Positions 6,641-14,001 of a DNA stretch of 64,000 bases are shown here, piece after piece. The DNA is from Acidovorax sp. KKS102. Its GTDB lineage: Bacteria; Pseudomonadota; Gammaproteobacteria; Burkholderiales; Burkholderiaceae_C. The DNA is taken from assembly GCF_000302535.1 (NCBI RefSeq), contig NC_018708.1, forward strand, positions 4,092,001 through 4,156,000, given 5' to 3'. Positions within the stretch are counted from its first letter, which is position 1. The number at the start of each line of letters is the position of its first letter. The notes beneath the pieces were generated by a model. The model did no database searches. It worked only from the letters and a program-made list of their open reading frames with translations, and was not told the origin of the DNA. Both the position numbers and the translations under genes were made by a program.

Positions 6641-9607
6641 TCAGGCGCGTTCCACGTTGCAGATCGTGGTCTTGGTTTCTTGCATCATGGTCACGCTGTC
6701 GTAGCCATAGGTGGTGGCCGTGTTCACGGCTTCACCGCGCACCACGGGCGCTGCGCCCTTGGGGTAATACGCCAGCATGTCCGCCCCTTGCCAGCGGCCC
6801 GAGAAGTGGAAAGGCATCCACACCGTGTCGGGTGCCACACGCTCGGTGACCAGCGCCTGCACGTTGATGCGGGCGCCCGTGGGCGAACTGAGCCACACGC
6901 GCTCGCCGTTGCGAATGCCCCGGTCCGCAGCGGTCTTGGGGTTGATCTCGACAAACGATTCCTGCTGCAACTCTGCCAGCCAGGGGTTGGAGCGGGTTTC
7001 CTCGCCACCGCCTTCGTACTCGACCAGACGGCCCGAGCTCATGATGAGCGGGAACTTCTCGCTCACCTTGTCGGCAATGTTCTTTTCCTGCACGGTCTTG
7101 TAGAGCGTGGGCAGGCGCCAGAAGGCCTTCTTGTCGTCGTGGGTGGGGTACTTGGCCATGAGGTCCGGCCGCGTTCCATACAGGGGCTCGCGGTGCTGCG
7201 GAATGGCATCAGGGAAGTTCCACACCACAGCGCGCGCTTTGGCGTTGCCAAAAGGATGGCAACCATGCTTCAGGGCCACACGGATGATCGCGCCCGTGGG
7301 GTCGGTCTTCCAGTTCTTGCCTTCGGCCTTGGCCTTCTCGGCATCGCTCAGGTCGTCCCACCAGCCCAGCTTTTTCAGCAGCACGTGGTCGAACTCGGGG
7401 TAGCCCGTGGTGATCTCGCAGCCCAGCGAATGCGAGCCGTCTTCGGCCAGCAGGTTGACGCCGTCTTTTTCTACCCCGAAGTTCGCGCGGAAGTTGCCAC
7501 CACCATCCATCACGTGCTTGGAGGTGTCGTACAGGTTGGGCGAGCCAGGGTGCTTGAGCTCGGGCGTGCCGTAGCAGGGCCAAGGCAGGCCAAAGTAGTC
7601 GCCGCCAAAGTCGTAGCCGGTTTCCTTGTCCTTGCCGCCCTTGGCCTTGAGGGTCTTCACGTCGAACAAGTGCATGTTCTTCATGTGGGCCTTCAGGCGC
7701 TCAGGGCTTTGGCCGGTGTAGCCAATGGTCCAGACCGACTTGTTGATTTCGCGCAGGATGTCCTCGGGCACGGGCTCGTCCATGCCCTTAACCTTCTGCA
7801 TCTTGTAGTTCTTGCACAGCTCATCGGCAAAGCCGAGCTTTTGCGCGAACTGGTACATGATCATGTGGTCGGAGCGGCTCTCCCACAGCGGCTCGATCAC
7901 CTTCTCGCGCCACTGGATGGAACGGTTAGAGGCGGTGCACGATCCGCTGGTCTCGAACTGCGTGGCCGCTGGCAGCAGGTACACCGCGCGGTTGGGGTTC
8001 AGGTCCTCGGCCTTGCCGGGCATGGCGGCCATGGCGGCGGTGGCCGATGGATAGGGGTCCACCACCACCAGCAGGTCCAGCTTGTCCATGGCGCGCTTCA
8101 TTTCGAGGCCACGGGTTTGCGAGTTGGGCGCATGGCCCCAGAAGAACACGCCGCGCAGGTTGGAGTCCTGATCGATCAGCTCGTTGTTCTCCAGCACGCC
8201 GTCGATCCAGCGCGACACGGTGATGCCGTTCTTGGTCATCATCGCGGGCGATGCGTACTGCTTCTTGATCCACTCGAAGTCCACACCCCACACATTGGCG
8301 AAGTGCTTCCACGAACCCTCGGCCAGGCCGTAGTAGCCAGGCAGCGAATCGGGGTTAGGGCCGACGTCGGTCGCGCCCTGCACGTTGTCGTGGCCACGGA
8401 AGATGTTGGTGCCGCCGCCGCTCTTGCCGACGTTGCCCAGGGCCAGTTGCAGGATGCACGACGCACGCACCATGGCGTTGCCGATGGTGTGCTGGGTCTG
8501 CCCCATACACCAGACGATGGTGCCGGGGTTGTTGTCGTGCAGCATCTTGGCGACCTTGAACATCTGGTCTTCCTTGACGCCACAGGCTTCTTCCACCTTG
8601 TCCGGGGTCCACTTGGCCAGCACTTCGTCGCGCACCTTGTCCATGCCATAGACACGGTCGTTGATGTACTTCTTGTCTTCCCAACCGTTCTTGAAGATGT
8701 GGTACAGCAGACCGAACAGGAAGGGAATGTCGGTGCCCGAGCGGATGCGCACGTACTCGTCGGCCTTGGCCGCTGTGCGGGTGAAGCGGGGGTCCACCAC
8801 GATCATCTTGCAGCCGGTTTCCTTGGCGTGCAGCATGTGCAGCATGGACACCGGATGGGCCTCGGCCGCATTGGAGCCGATGTACAGAGCGACCTTGCTG
8901 TTCTGCATGTCGTTGTACGAATTGGTCATGGCGCCATAGCCCCAGGTGTTCGCCACACCAGCCACCGTGGTCGAGTGGCAAATGCGCGCCTGGTGGTCGC
9001 AGTTGTTGGTGCCCCAGAAGCTCACGAACTTGCGCAGCAGGTAGGCCTGTTCGTTGTTGTGCTTGGACGAACCCACGAAGTACACGCTGTCAGGGCCGCT
9101 GGCCTTGCGCAGCTCCTGCATCTTGGCGGTGATCTCGTTCAGTGCCGTGTCCCAGCTGATGCGCTCGTACTTGCCGTTGACGAGCTTCATGGGGTAACGC
9201 AGGCGGTACTCGCCGTGGCCGTGCTCACGCAAGGCCGCGCCCTTGGCGCAGTGGGCGCCCAGGTTGATGGGCGAGTCGAACACCGCCTCCTGGCGCACCC
9301 ACACACCGTTCTCAACCACCGCATCCACGGCGCAACCCACCGAGCAGTGGGTGCACACGGTGCGACGTACTTCGATCTTGCTGTCGCCGATGCCAACCTT
9401 GGCACCTTCGGCGGCGTTGGATTTCTTGACCAGCGTGAGCTGGGACGCGGCGATGCCCACGCCCACCCCCAGACCGGAGCGACGCAGGAACGAGCGGCGG
9501 TCCATGGTGGGCAGGGCCTGCGACAGGCCACGGCGCAGGCTGTGCACAAAAGGAGATGCAGAGCTGTTGCCCTGCACGGAATGGGAAGACTTCTTGGTTA
9601 GCAACAT
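6641..9607 (-). CDS. fdhA: Tat-exported formate dehydrogenase catalytic subunit (Mo/W-bis-MGD)
   Basis: A 988-residue catalytic subunit that oxidises formate to CO2. A twin-arginine signal DRRSFLRRSG lies at residues 36-45, after an unusual 34-residue N-terminal extension (the internal ATG at 9505 is an alternative start but has no ribosome binding site). The N-terminal [4Fe-4S] ligands are Cys85, Cys88, Cys92 and Cys120, followed by the conserved Lys122. Cys210 in ARICHSTT sits where E. coli FdnG has selenocysteine, so this is a cysteine enzyme. The rest is the molybdopterin oxidoreductase domain with the C-terminal dinucleotide-binding domain. It lies 14 bases after the TAT-target gene and 23 before fdhB. 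Mo or W cannot be decided from sequence. Confidence 0.95.
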   Translation of the reverse strand: MLLTKKSSHSVQGNSSASPFVHSLRRGLSQALPTMDRRSFLRRSGLGVGVGIAASQLTLVKKSNAAEGAKVGIGDSKIEVRRTVCTHCSVGCAVDAVVENGVWVRQEAVFDSPINLGAHCAKGAALREHGHGEYRLRYPMKLVNGKYERISWDTALNEITAKMQELRKASGPDSVYFVGSSKHNNEQAYLLRKFVSFWGTNNCDHQARICHSTTVAGVANTWGYGAMTNSYNDMQNSKVALYIGSNAAEAHPVSMLHMLHAKETGCKMIVVDPRFTRTAAKADEYVRIRSGTDIPFLFGLLYHIFKNGWEDKKYINDRVYGMDKVRDEVLAKWTPDKVEEACGVKEDQMFKVAKMLHDNNPGTIVWCMGQTQHTIGNAMVRASCILQLALGNVGKSGGGTNIFRGHDNVQGATDVGPNPDSLPGYYGLAEGSWKHFANVWGVDFEWIKKQYASPAMMTKNGITVSRWIDGVLENNELIDQDSNLRGVFFWGHAPNSQTRGLEMKRAMDKLDLLVVVDPYPSATAAMAAMPGKAEDLNPNRAVYLLPAATQFETSGSCTASNRSIQWREKVIEPLWESRSDHMIMYQFAQKLGFADELCKNYKMQKVKGMDEPVPEDILREINKSVWTIGYTGQSPERLKAHMKNMHLFDVKTLKAKGGKDKETGYDFGGDYFGLPWPCYGTPELKHPGSPNLYDTSKHVMDGGGNFRANFGVEKDGVNLLAEDGSHSLGCEITTGYPEFDHVLLKKLGWWDDLSDAEKAKAEGKNWKTDPTGAIIRVALKHGCHPFGNAKARAVVWNFPDAIPQHREPLYGTRPDLMAKYPTHDDKKAFWRLPTLYKTVQEKNIADKVSEKFPLIMSSGRLVEYEGGGEETRSNPWLAELQQESFVEINPKTAADRGIRNGERVWLSSPTGARINVQALVTERVAPDTVWMPFHFSGRWQGADMLAYYPKGAAPVVRGEAVNTATTYGYDSVTMMQETKTTICNVERA

Positions 9608-9621
9608 GGCGTGCCCCGATG

Positions 9622-9831
9622 TCAGAGTTGGGTGGTCTTGTAGTACTGCTTCACGCGGGCAGACAGGTGGTAACCACCGCCCTTTTCGGGAGCGACGCGC
9701 GCGGGTTCGGACACCACGGCATCGGACGGAGCCACTTGGGGAAGGGCCACCACGGCTGCTGCGGCAGCACCTACGGTGGCAGCACCGGAGAAGAAGCTCC
9801 GGCGGGAGGAATTTGGCTGGCTGTTCTGCAT
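9622..9831 (-). CDS. Formate dehydrogenase region TAT target protein
   Basis: A 69-residue protein with a twin-arginine signal (SSRRSFFSGAAT, residues 8-19) followed by an Ala-rich hydrophobic stretch, and a short mature tail containing GGGYHLSARVKQYYKTTQL. This matches the small family known as the formate dehydrogenase region TAT target, which is almost always found directly upstream of fdhA; its role is not established. The ATG at 9831 has GGAG six bases upstream. It is the first gene of the membrane-FDH block after the torD gap. Confidence 0.88.
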   Translation of the reverse strand: MQNSQPNSSRRSFFSGAATVGAAAAAVVALPQVAPSDAVVSEPARVAPEKGGGYHLSARVKQYYKTTQL

Positions 9832-9892
9832 GCTTGTCTCCAGAAAGGCTGGCAGCTATGAAACGGAATTCATACAGTCTATGTCAGTGCGT

Positions 9893-9914
9893 AAAAACCC
9901 GCCATCGGGCTTTA
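9893..9914 (-). terminator. Possible weak terminator after torD-like gene
   Basis: On the minus strand a CCCG/CGGG stem with a 4-base loop is followed by five T residues. The stem is short, so this may only reduce read-through between the torD-like gene and the TAT-target gene. The surrounding 148-base gap (9832-9979) probably also holds a promoter for the exported enzyme, which I could not define. Confidence 0.4.
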
Positions 9915-9979
9915 CAACTCCCAGTAACACACTCATCTTTTGTAGCGGTCGAACTAGGGTTTACGAGCACTCCCAGGGA

Positions 9980-10612
9980 TCAATCCAACATGTCGAAGCC
10001 CTGGGTCTCCACCGACACAAAGGCCCGCGTGAAGTGCGCCACAGCCGCATAAAACCGTGCTTGGGGCTGTGCAGCCAAGGCATCGCAGAGTTGCAAAACC
10101 CAGGGCTGCAGATGCGTTGAAAAAAATTCACGCTGGGATGTCAGGTTGCAGACAGCTACATCGTCTCCCGCGATCAAGTAGCGCATCACCTCCAGCAGGT
10201 AGGCCACATGGTCCTCGGTCTCGGGCATGGTGTCGTCCCGCGCTAGGCCCAGTTGCTGCAGATCGGTGCGCAGGCGCGCTAGCGGCTTTTCATTGAGAAA
10301 CCCGCTGAGGTAGTGCGAGCCGTACAGAAACACTTCAGGCTTGCCCACGCCGCCAAACAGCCGATCAAACTCCTGCGCAATCTCAGCGTCGCTGAGCGCA
10401 CGCGACGCTGCGACGAGTTGCTGCCAGGGCTCCTGCAAAAAGCCCCCGTTGGCGGGCGCCTCGGTCACGGCCACGCGCAAGGCGGACAACAGCTCCGGGC
10501 TGGGCGCCGCGTAATACAGCTGCGATAACAAACCGTACAGCTCGGCGCGGGCAGTTTCCTCATCGAGCGCAGAGCTGCCGCCCAAGGGGGTCAAGGTGGA
10601 TGGGGCGCTCAC
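9980..10612 (-). CDS. TorD/DmsD-family chaperone for the formate dehydrogenase
   Basis: A 210-residue all-helical protein of the TorD family. Such chaperones bind the Tat signal and the apo-form of one molybdoenzyme and hold back export until the cofactor is inserted. The family signature E-x-D-H-x(2)-Y/V is seen here as PETEDHVAYLLEVMRYL, with the preceding EFDRLFGG and YGSHYLSGFL blocks. The start is a GTG at 10612 that overlaps the stop of the polyferredoxin gene as GTGA; the longer frame upstream overlaps that gene's coding region and has no conserved sequence. Coupling to the polyferredoxin and closeness to fdhA suggest FdhA is the client. Confidence 0.88.
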   Translation of the reverse strand: MSAPSTLTPLGGSSALDEETARAELYGLLSQLYYAAPSPELLSALRVAVTEAPANGGFLQEPWQQLVAASRALSDAEIAQEFDRLFGGVGKPEVFLYGSHYLSGFLNEKPLARLRTDLQQLGLARDDTMPETEDHVAYLLEVMRYLIAGDDVAVCNLTSQREFFSTHLQPWVLQLCDALAAQPQARFYAAVAHFTRAFVSVETQGFDMLD

Positions 10613-12714
10613 AGGTCGGTCACTTTCGTCTCGTTTTGTGCGGAATACAGGTCGATCACACGGCAGTCGCTGCACATCTTCAGGCGTTCCAGCGCCTCGC
10701 CCTGGAACATGGGGTGGCCCGAGAGCTTGCCGAGCATGGCCTCGATGGCCTTCACCGTGCCAAAGGGTTTGCCGCAACGCACACAGGCCCAGGGCTTGGC
10801 TTCATTGAGCACCCGCAGTTGCGCGCGCTCGGGCGTGAGCAGCAGACGCGGTTGCAGGGTAATGGCGTCTTCCGGGCAGGTGGTGGCGCACAGGCCACAC
10901 TGCACGCAGTTCTTTTCGATGAAGCGCAATTGCGGCAGTTGCGGGTTGTCCTGCAGCGCACTGGCCGGGCAGGCGCTCACGCAGCTCAGGCACAGGGTGC
11001 AGCGGTCCTTGTTGACCTCGATGGTGCCCAGAGGGGAGCCCACCGCGGGCAGCGCAATAGCGGCAGGCCGCTCGGCCACGGGCATGGGGGCTTGCTCCGT
11101 CAGGTGGTCGAGCGCCATCTCCAGCGTGCTGCGCTTCTCCTGGGCCACCGCAAAGCGGGCCACCACGGCCGGGGTCTTCTGGCGCGTCTGGCCCAGGGCC
11201 TGCAGTGCTGCGTCCAGCGCGGTAGGGTGGTTGGCGCGCAGCAACTGCACATGGGTGCCGGTGTAGCCCAGGCCGCGCAGGATGGCCTGCGCCACATCCA
11301 TTTGCGCCTGCAGACCATCGAGGTACTGCGGGGCTTCTTCGTCGGTGCTCAGCACCACCACTTGCGAGGCGCCGTAGGCGATGGCACTCAGCCAAAGGTC
11401 TACCCCCGTGCTGGCCGTGTGCCACAGTGCCACCGGGATCACATTGGCAGGCACGCCCTGTGCCAACTTGAGCTGGGCAGCACGGCCCAGTTCTTCGACC
11501 AGCGACTGGCCGCGCTCCTGGCTGTGAAGCAGCACCACCGCATCCTTGCCACCGGCAGCCGCGTAGGTGGACAGCAGCGTCTTGAGCTTGGTGCCCTGAT
11601 CCGTTGCGCTGGGGTAGGCATAGGTCAGCGCGCCCGTGGGGCACACGGTGGTGCAGGCGCCGCAGCCCACACACAGGTTGGGGTTCACCTTGATTTGCTG
11701 GCGGCTCTTGTCGCTGGCGATGGCCTCGGCCGAGCAGATGTCCACGCACGCATTGCAGCCCACGGTTTCGTTGCGGCTGTGGGCGCATAGCTTTTGTTTG
11801 TAGGCAAAAAACTTGGGCTTCTCGAACTCACCCACCAGCTCGCGCAGCTTGAGCAGCGTGCCCAGGTCCCGCCCGTCCCAGCGCAGGTAACCCTGCGGCA
11901 GCGCATGCTGCAAAAAGGTGGGCGTGGCGGTGGGCGCACGCAGGTCCAGCACCAGGTCAAAACGCTCGGTCTGCGCCGTGGCATCGCGAGTGAAGTCGAT
12001 AGCCCCAGCGACCTGACACACCTTCACGCAGGCGCGGTGAGACTGGCAGGCGGCCATGTCGATCTGGTAGTCAAGACCGATGGCATTTTCAGGACAAGCC
12101 GCCACGCAGGCATTGCAGCGCGTGCACAGGTCCAGGTCGATGGGGTTGTCGGCAGACCACTGCAGCTCAAACGCACCCAGCCAGCCTGTGAGCCCTGTGA
12201 TGCGCCCACCCAGCACCGGGTAGCGCCGCGCCTGCGCGCCACCGGCGTTGCCGGGGCCCTGGGTGAACAGCGTGACATCCAGCACATCCGACACCAGGGC
12301 AGCGGCCTGCTCGGCCTGGTCCAGCGGGCCGATGATGAGCAAGCGGCCCGTGCTCTTGTAGGTGACCGTAGGCACGGGTGGCGGGTCGGGCAAACGCGCT
12401 GCGGCCAGCAGGGCGGCGATCTTGGGGCTGGCCTTGGCGGCATCGCGGCTCCAGCCCCCGGTTTCGCGGATGTTCACAAACCGGATGGGCGACACCGCCC
12501 CTTCGGTCTGCTGGCCCAGGTCGCCAAACAGGCGCTGCTCCTGGGTGCAGGCCACCACCACGTCCTGCCCGGACTGGATGGCCTTTTGGAACGCCCCTGC
12601 GTCACGCCGGCACAGGGTAGAGTGAAGGGTCAGGTCTTCATGCAGTGCCTCGCCCAACGCCTTGGCGTTGAGGGGCATCGTCTGGTTGCAGTCGCAAATG
12701 AGCGTCGTGGTCAT
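10609..12714 (-). CDS. Polyferredoxin (4Fe-4S binding protein) of the FDH cluster
   Basis: A 701-residue cytoplasmic iron-sulfur protein without signal peptide or membrane segments. Several ferredoxin-type cysteine groups are visible along the chain: CTRCNACVAACP, a divergent group in CQSHRACVKVC, CNACVDIC, CVGCGACTTVCP, CTLCLSCVSACP and CVQCGLCATTCP, plus CxxC pairs near the C terminus (CVRCGKP, CSDCR). A region between the second and third thirds resembles the HdrA/MvhD-like part of electron-bifurcating complexes only loosely. Similar genes accompany fdhA in Shewanella and many beta-proteobacteria; the role, perhaps electron transfer to or from the FDH, is not proved. The ATG at 12714 lies inside the end of the DUF3306 gene (77-base overlap). 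Confidence 0.85.
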   Translation of the reverse strand: MTTTLICDCNQTMPLNAKALGEALHEDLTLHSTLCRRDAGAFQKAIQSGQDVVVACTQEQRLFGDLGQQTEGAVSPIRFVNIRETGGWSRDAAKASPKIAALLAAARLPDPPPVPTVTYKSTGRLLIIGPLDQAEQAAALVSDVLDVTLFTQGPGNAGGAQARRYPVLGGRITGLTGWLGAFELQWSADNPIDLDLCTRCNACVAACPENAIGLDYQIDMAACQSHRACVKVCQVAGAIDFTRDATAQTERFDLVLDLRAPTATPTFLQHALPQGYLRWDGRDLGTLLKLRELVGEFEKPKFFAYKQKLCAHSRNETVGCNACVDICSAEAIASDKSRQQIKVNPNLCVGCGACTTVCPTGALTYAYPSATDQGTKLKTLLSTYAAAGGKDAVVLLHSQERGQSLVEELGRAAQLKLAQGVPANVIPVALWHTASTGVDLWLSAIAYGASQVVVLSTDEEAPQYLDGLQAQMDVAQAILRGLGYTGTHVQLLRANHPTALDAALQALGQTRQKTPAVVARFAVAQEKRSTLEMALDHLTEQAPMPVAERPAAIALPAVGSPLGTIEVNKDRCTLCLSCVSACPASALQDNPQLPQLRFIEKNCVQCGLCATTCPEDAITLQPRLLLTPERAQLRVLNEAKPWACVRCGKPFGTVKAIEAMLGKLSGHPMFQGEALERLKMCSDCRVIDLYSAQNETKVTDL

Positions 12715-13384
12715 TGTGGGTATGGCTGGCTGGCGTGACCACCGCATCCTGGGCAGGGCGCGGGGCCACCTCAGGCTCGCTGGAAGGAACGCTAGGAACA
12801 GCGTTGCATACCCGGGACTGTGCCACGTCTGCGGGGCCTTGCGCCTCCGCATCATCCCGAGACTGACTGGCCGGCGGGGATATTGGGGCCACAGCAGCCG
12901 CATCCGGTGCCTGTTCGCCCGGCAGACCGGGTGCAGTGGCCGATGCCTTTTTCTCGTGGTCAAAAAATCCCAGCGCATGTGCGCTGGCCATCTTGCGCAG
13001 CATGCCCGCGGGCAGCGGGTCGGGCTGGGTGTAGTCGCCGACGTAGATGTCCAGACCGTCCATCACATTGAAGTGCGGGTCGGCAAACAGCTTCTTCATG
13101 GCCAGGTTGCGCACCTCGGGCGACACCGCGCGGGACACGAAGGGCTTGAAGTCCGATGCGGGGGTGAGCGCCTCGGCATCCGCCAGCGTGGGCGGTGGTG
13201 GCGCATCGGGTGCCGGGGTGACGGGGGCAGCTGGTGCAGCCGCAGACACTGGCGCTGGCGACGGGCTTGGAGGCGCTATCTGCGGTGCAGGGGTGCGTGC
13301 AGGCGACGGAGGGTCCTGCACAGGCTTACCCGCCTGCACATCCTGCTTGCGGCGCGACCAGCGCCCGAGGAATCCATCAGCCAT
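12638..13384 (-). CDS. DUF3306 domain protein
   Basis: A 248-residue protein starting MADGFLGRWSRRK, the usual opening of DUF3306 proteins. After a Pro/Ala-rich linker (about 18-75) comes the conserved core with DFKPFV, VRNLAMKKLFADPHFNVMDGLDIY and GMLRKMASAHALGFFDHE; the C-terminal quarter is low-complexity. Proteins of this family are found beside DUF3305 and formate dehydrogenase genes; their function is unknown. Its start overlaps the DUF3305 gene by 8 bases and its end overlaps the polyferredoxin gene by 77 bases, so the three are surely co-translated. Confidence 0.85.
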   Translation of the reverse strand: MADGFLGRWSRRKQDVQAGKPVQDPPSPARTPAPQIAPPSPSPAPVSAAAPAAPVTPAPDAPPPPTLADAEALTPASDFKPFVSRAVSPEVRNLAMKKLFADPHFNVMDGLDIYVGDYTQPDPLPAGMLRKMASAHALGFFDHEKKASATAPGLPGEQAPDAAAVAPISPPASQSRDDAEAQGPADVAQSRVCNAVPSVPSSEPEVAPRPAQDAVVTPASHTHNDHDAHLRLQPDDAPQRQGVGRGTA

Positions 13385-13934
13385 GGCCGCCCCCTCCGCC
13401 TCCACCACGGAGCTTCTCGGTGGACACCGAGGCCGGGTTGCCAAAGCGGTCCTGCAAGGTACGGAAGCTGTCCGGGCGCTTACGGCGCTTGGGCTCGGGC
13501 TGGTAATGCTCGGCCACAAAGGTACGCAGCGCCTCCACCACCTCGGGGTCGGCAGGCACCTGCTCCACGGTTTCCTGCGCGTCCAGCCAGCGGCCTGCGT
13601 CGTGATAGCTCAGGCTCACCGCCACGGGACGGGCCAGGGGGATGGCGCCGGTGCCCGTGTCTTCATCGCGCCGCCACATCACAAACCAGCAGGGAGCCGG
13701 GGAAGTGAGGTTGAGGTGGTAGCCCTCGGCATCGTCACGGAACAGCTCCACGCGAAAGCCGGGGAACAACCAGCGCTGCTCGCGCTCGTCCTGGATCAGC
13801 GGCCGGGGTTCGCTACCGAAGGTGGGTTCGTGGACCACCACCTCGGCCAGCGACCACCGCCAGGGCTGCCAGCGGTTATCGATATGCTCGCACCGCATGA
13901 TCACGGCAACGTCGGTGTAGGGGCGCTCAGTCAT
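13377..13934 (-). CDS. DUF3305 domain protein
   Basis: A 185-residue protein of the DUF3305 family, with the landmarks VAVIMRCEHIDNRW, WRWSLAEVV, LFPGFRVELFRDDAEGYHLNL and PCWFVMWRRDED. It has no signal peptide or membrane segment and ends in an Arg-rich and then Gly-rich tail. The family occurs with DUF3306 in formate dehydrogenase clusters and has no known activity. The ATG at 13934 lies 67 bases after the stop of the NAD-type FDH alpha gene. The longer open frame upstream overlaps that gene and is rejected. Confidence 0.85.
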   Translation of the reverse strand: MTERPYTDVAVIMRCEHIDNRWQPWRWSLAEVVVHEPTFGSEPRPLIQDEREQRWLFPGFRVELFRDDAEGYHLNLTSPAPCWFVMWRRDEDTGTGAIPLARPVAVSLSYHDAGRWLDAQETVEQVPADPEVVEALRTFVAEHYQPEPKRRKRPDSFRTLQDRFGNPASVSTEKLRGGGGGGGHG

Positions 13935-14001
13935 GGGCGCTGACTGTACCCCTGGAGCCGCGCCATCGGCGGCAATGCCCGTAAAGCCCCCTCGCGCACC
14001 G

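Noticed and set aside
9322-9400. Possible selenocysteine codon and SECIS element in fdhA
   Set aside because: The active-site position is an ordinary Cys codon (Cys210) and the gene has no internal in-frame TGA, so selenocysteine is not needed.
6611-9601. A 996-codon open frame on the plus strand opposite fdhA
   Set aside because: It is antisense to a clearly conserved molybdoenzyme gene. The composition (His, Arg, Val, Leu-rich, no domain) is typical of the mirror frame of GC-rich coding DNA.
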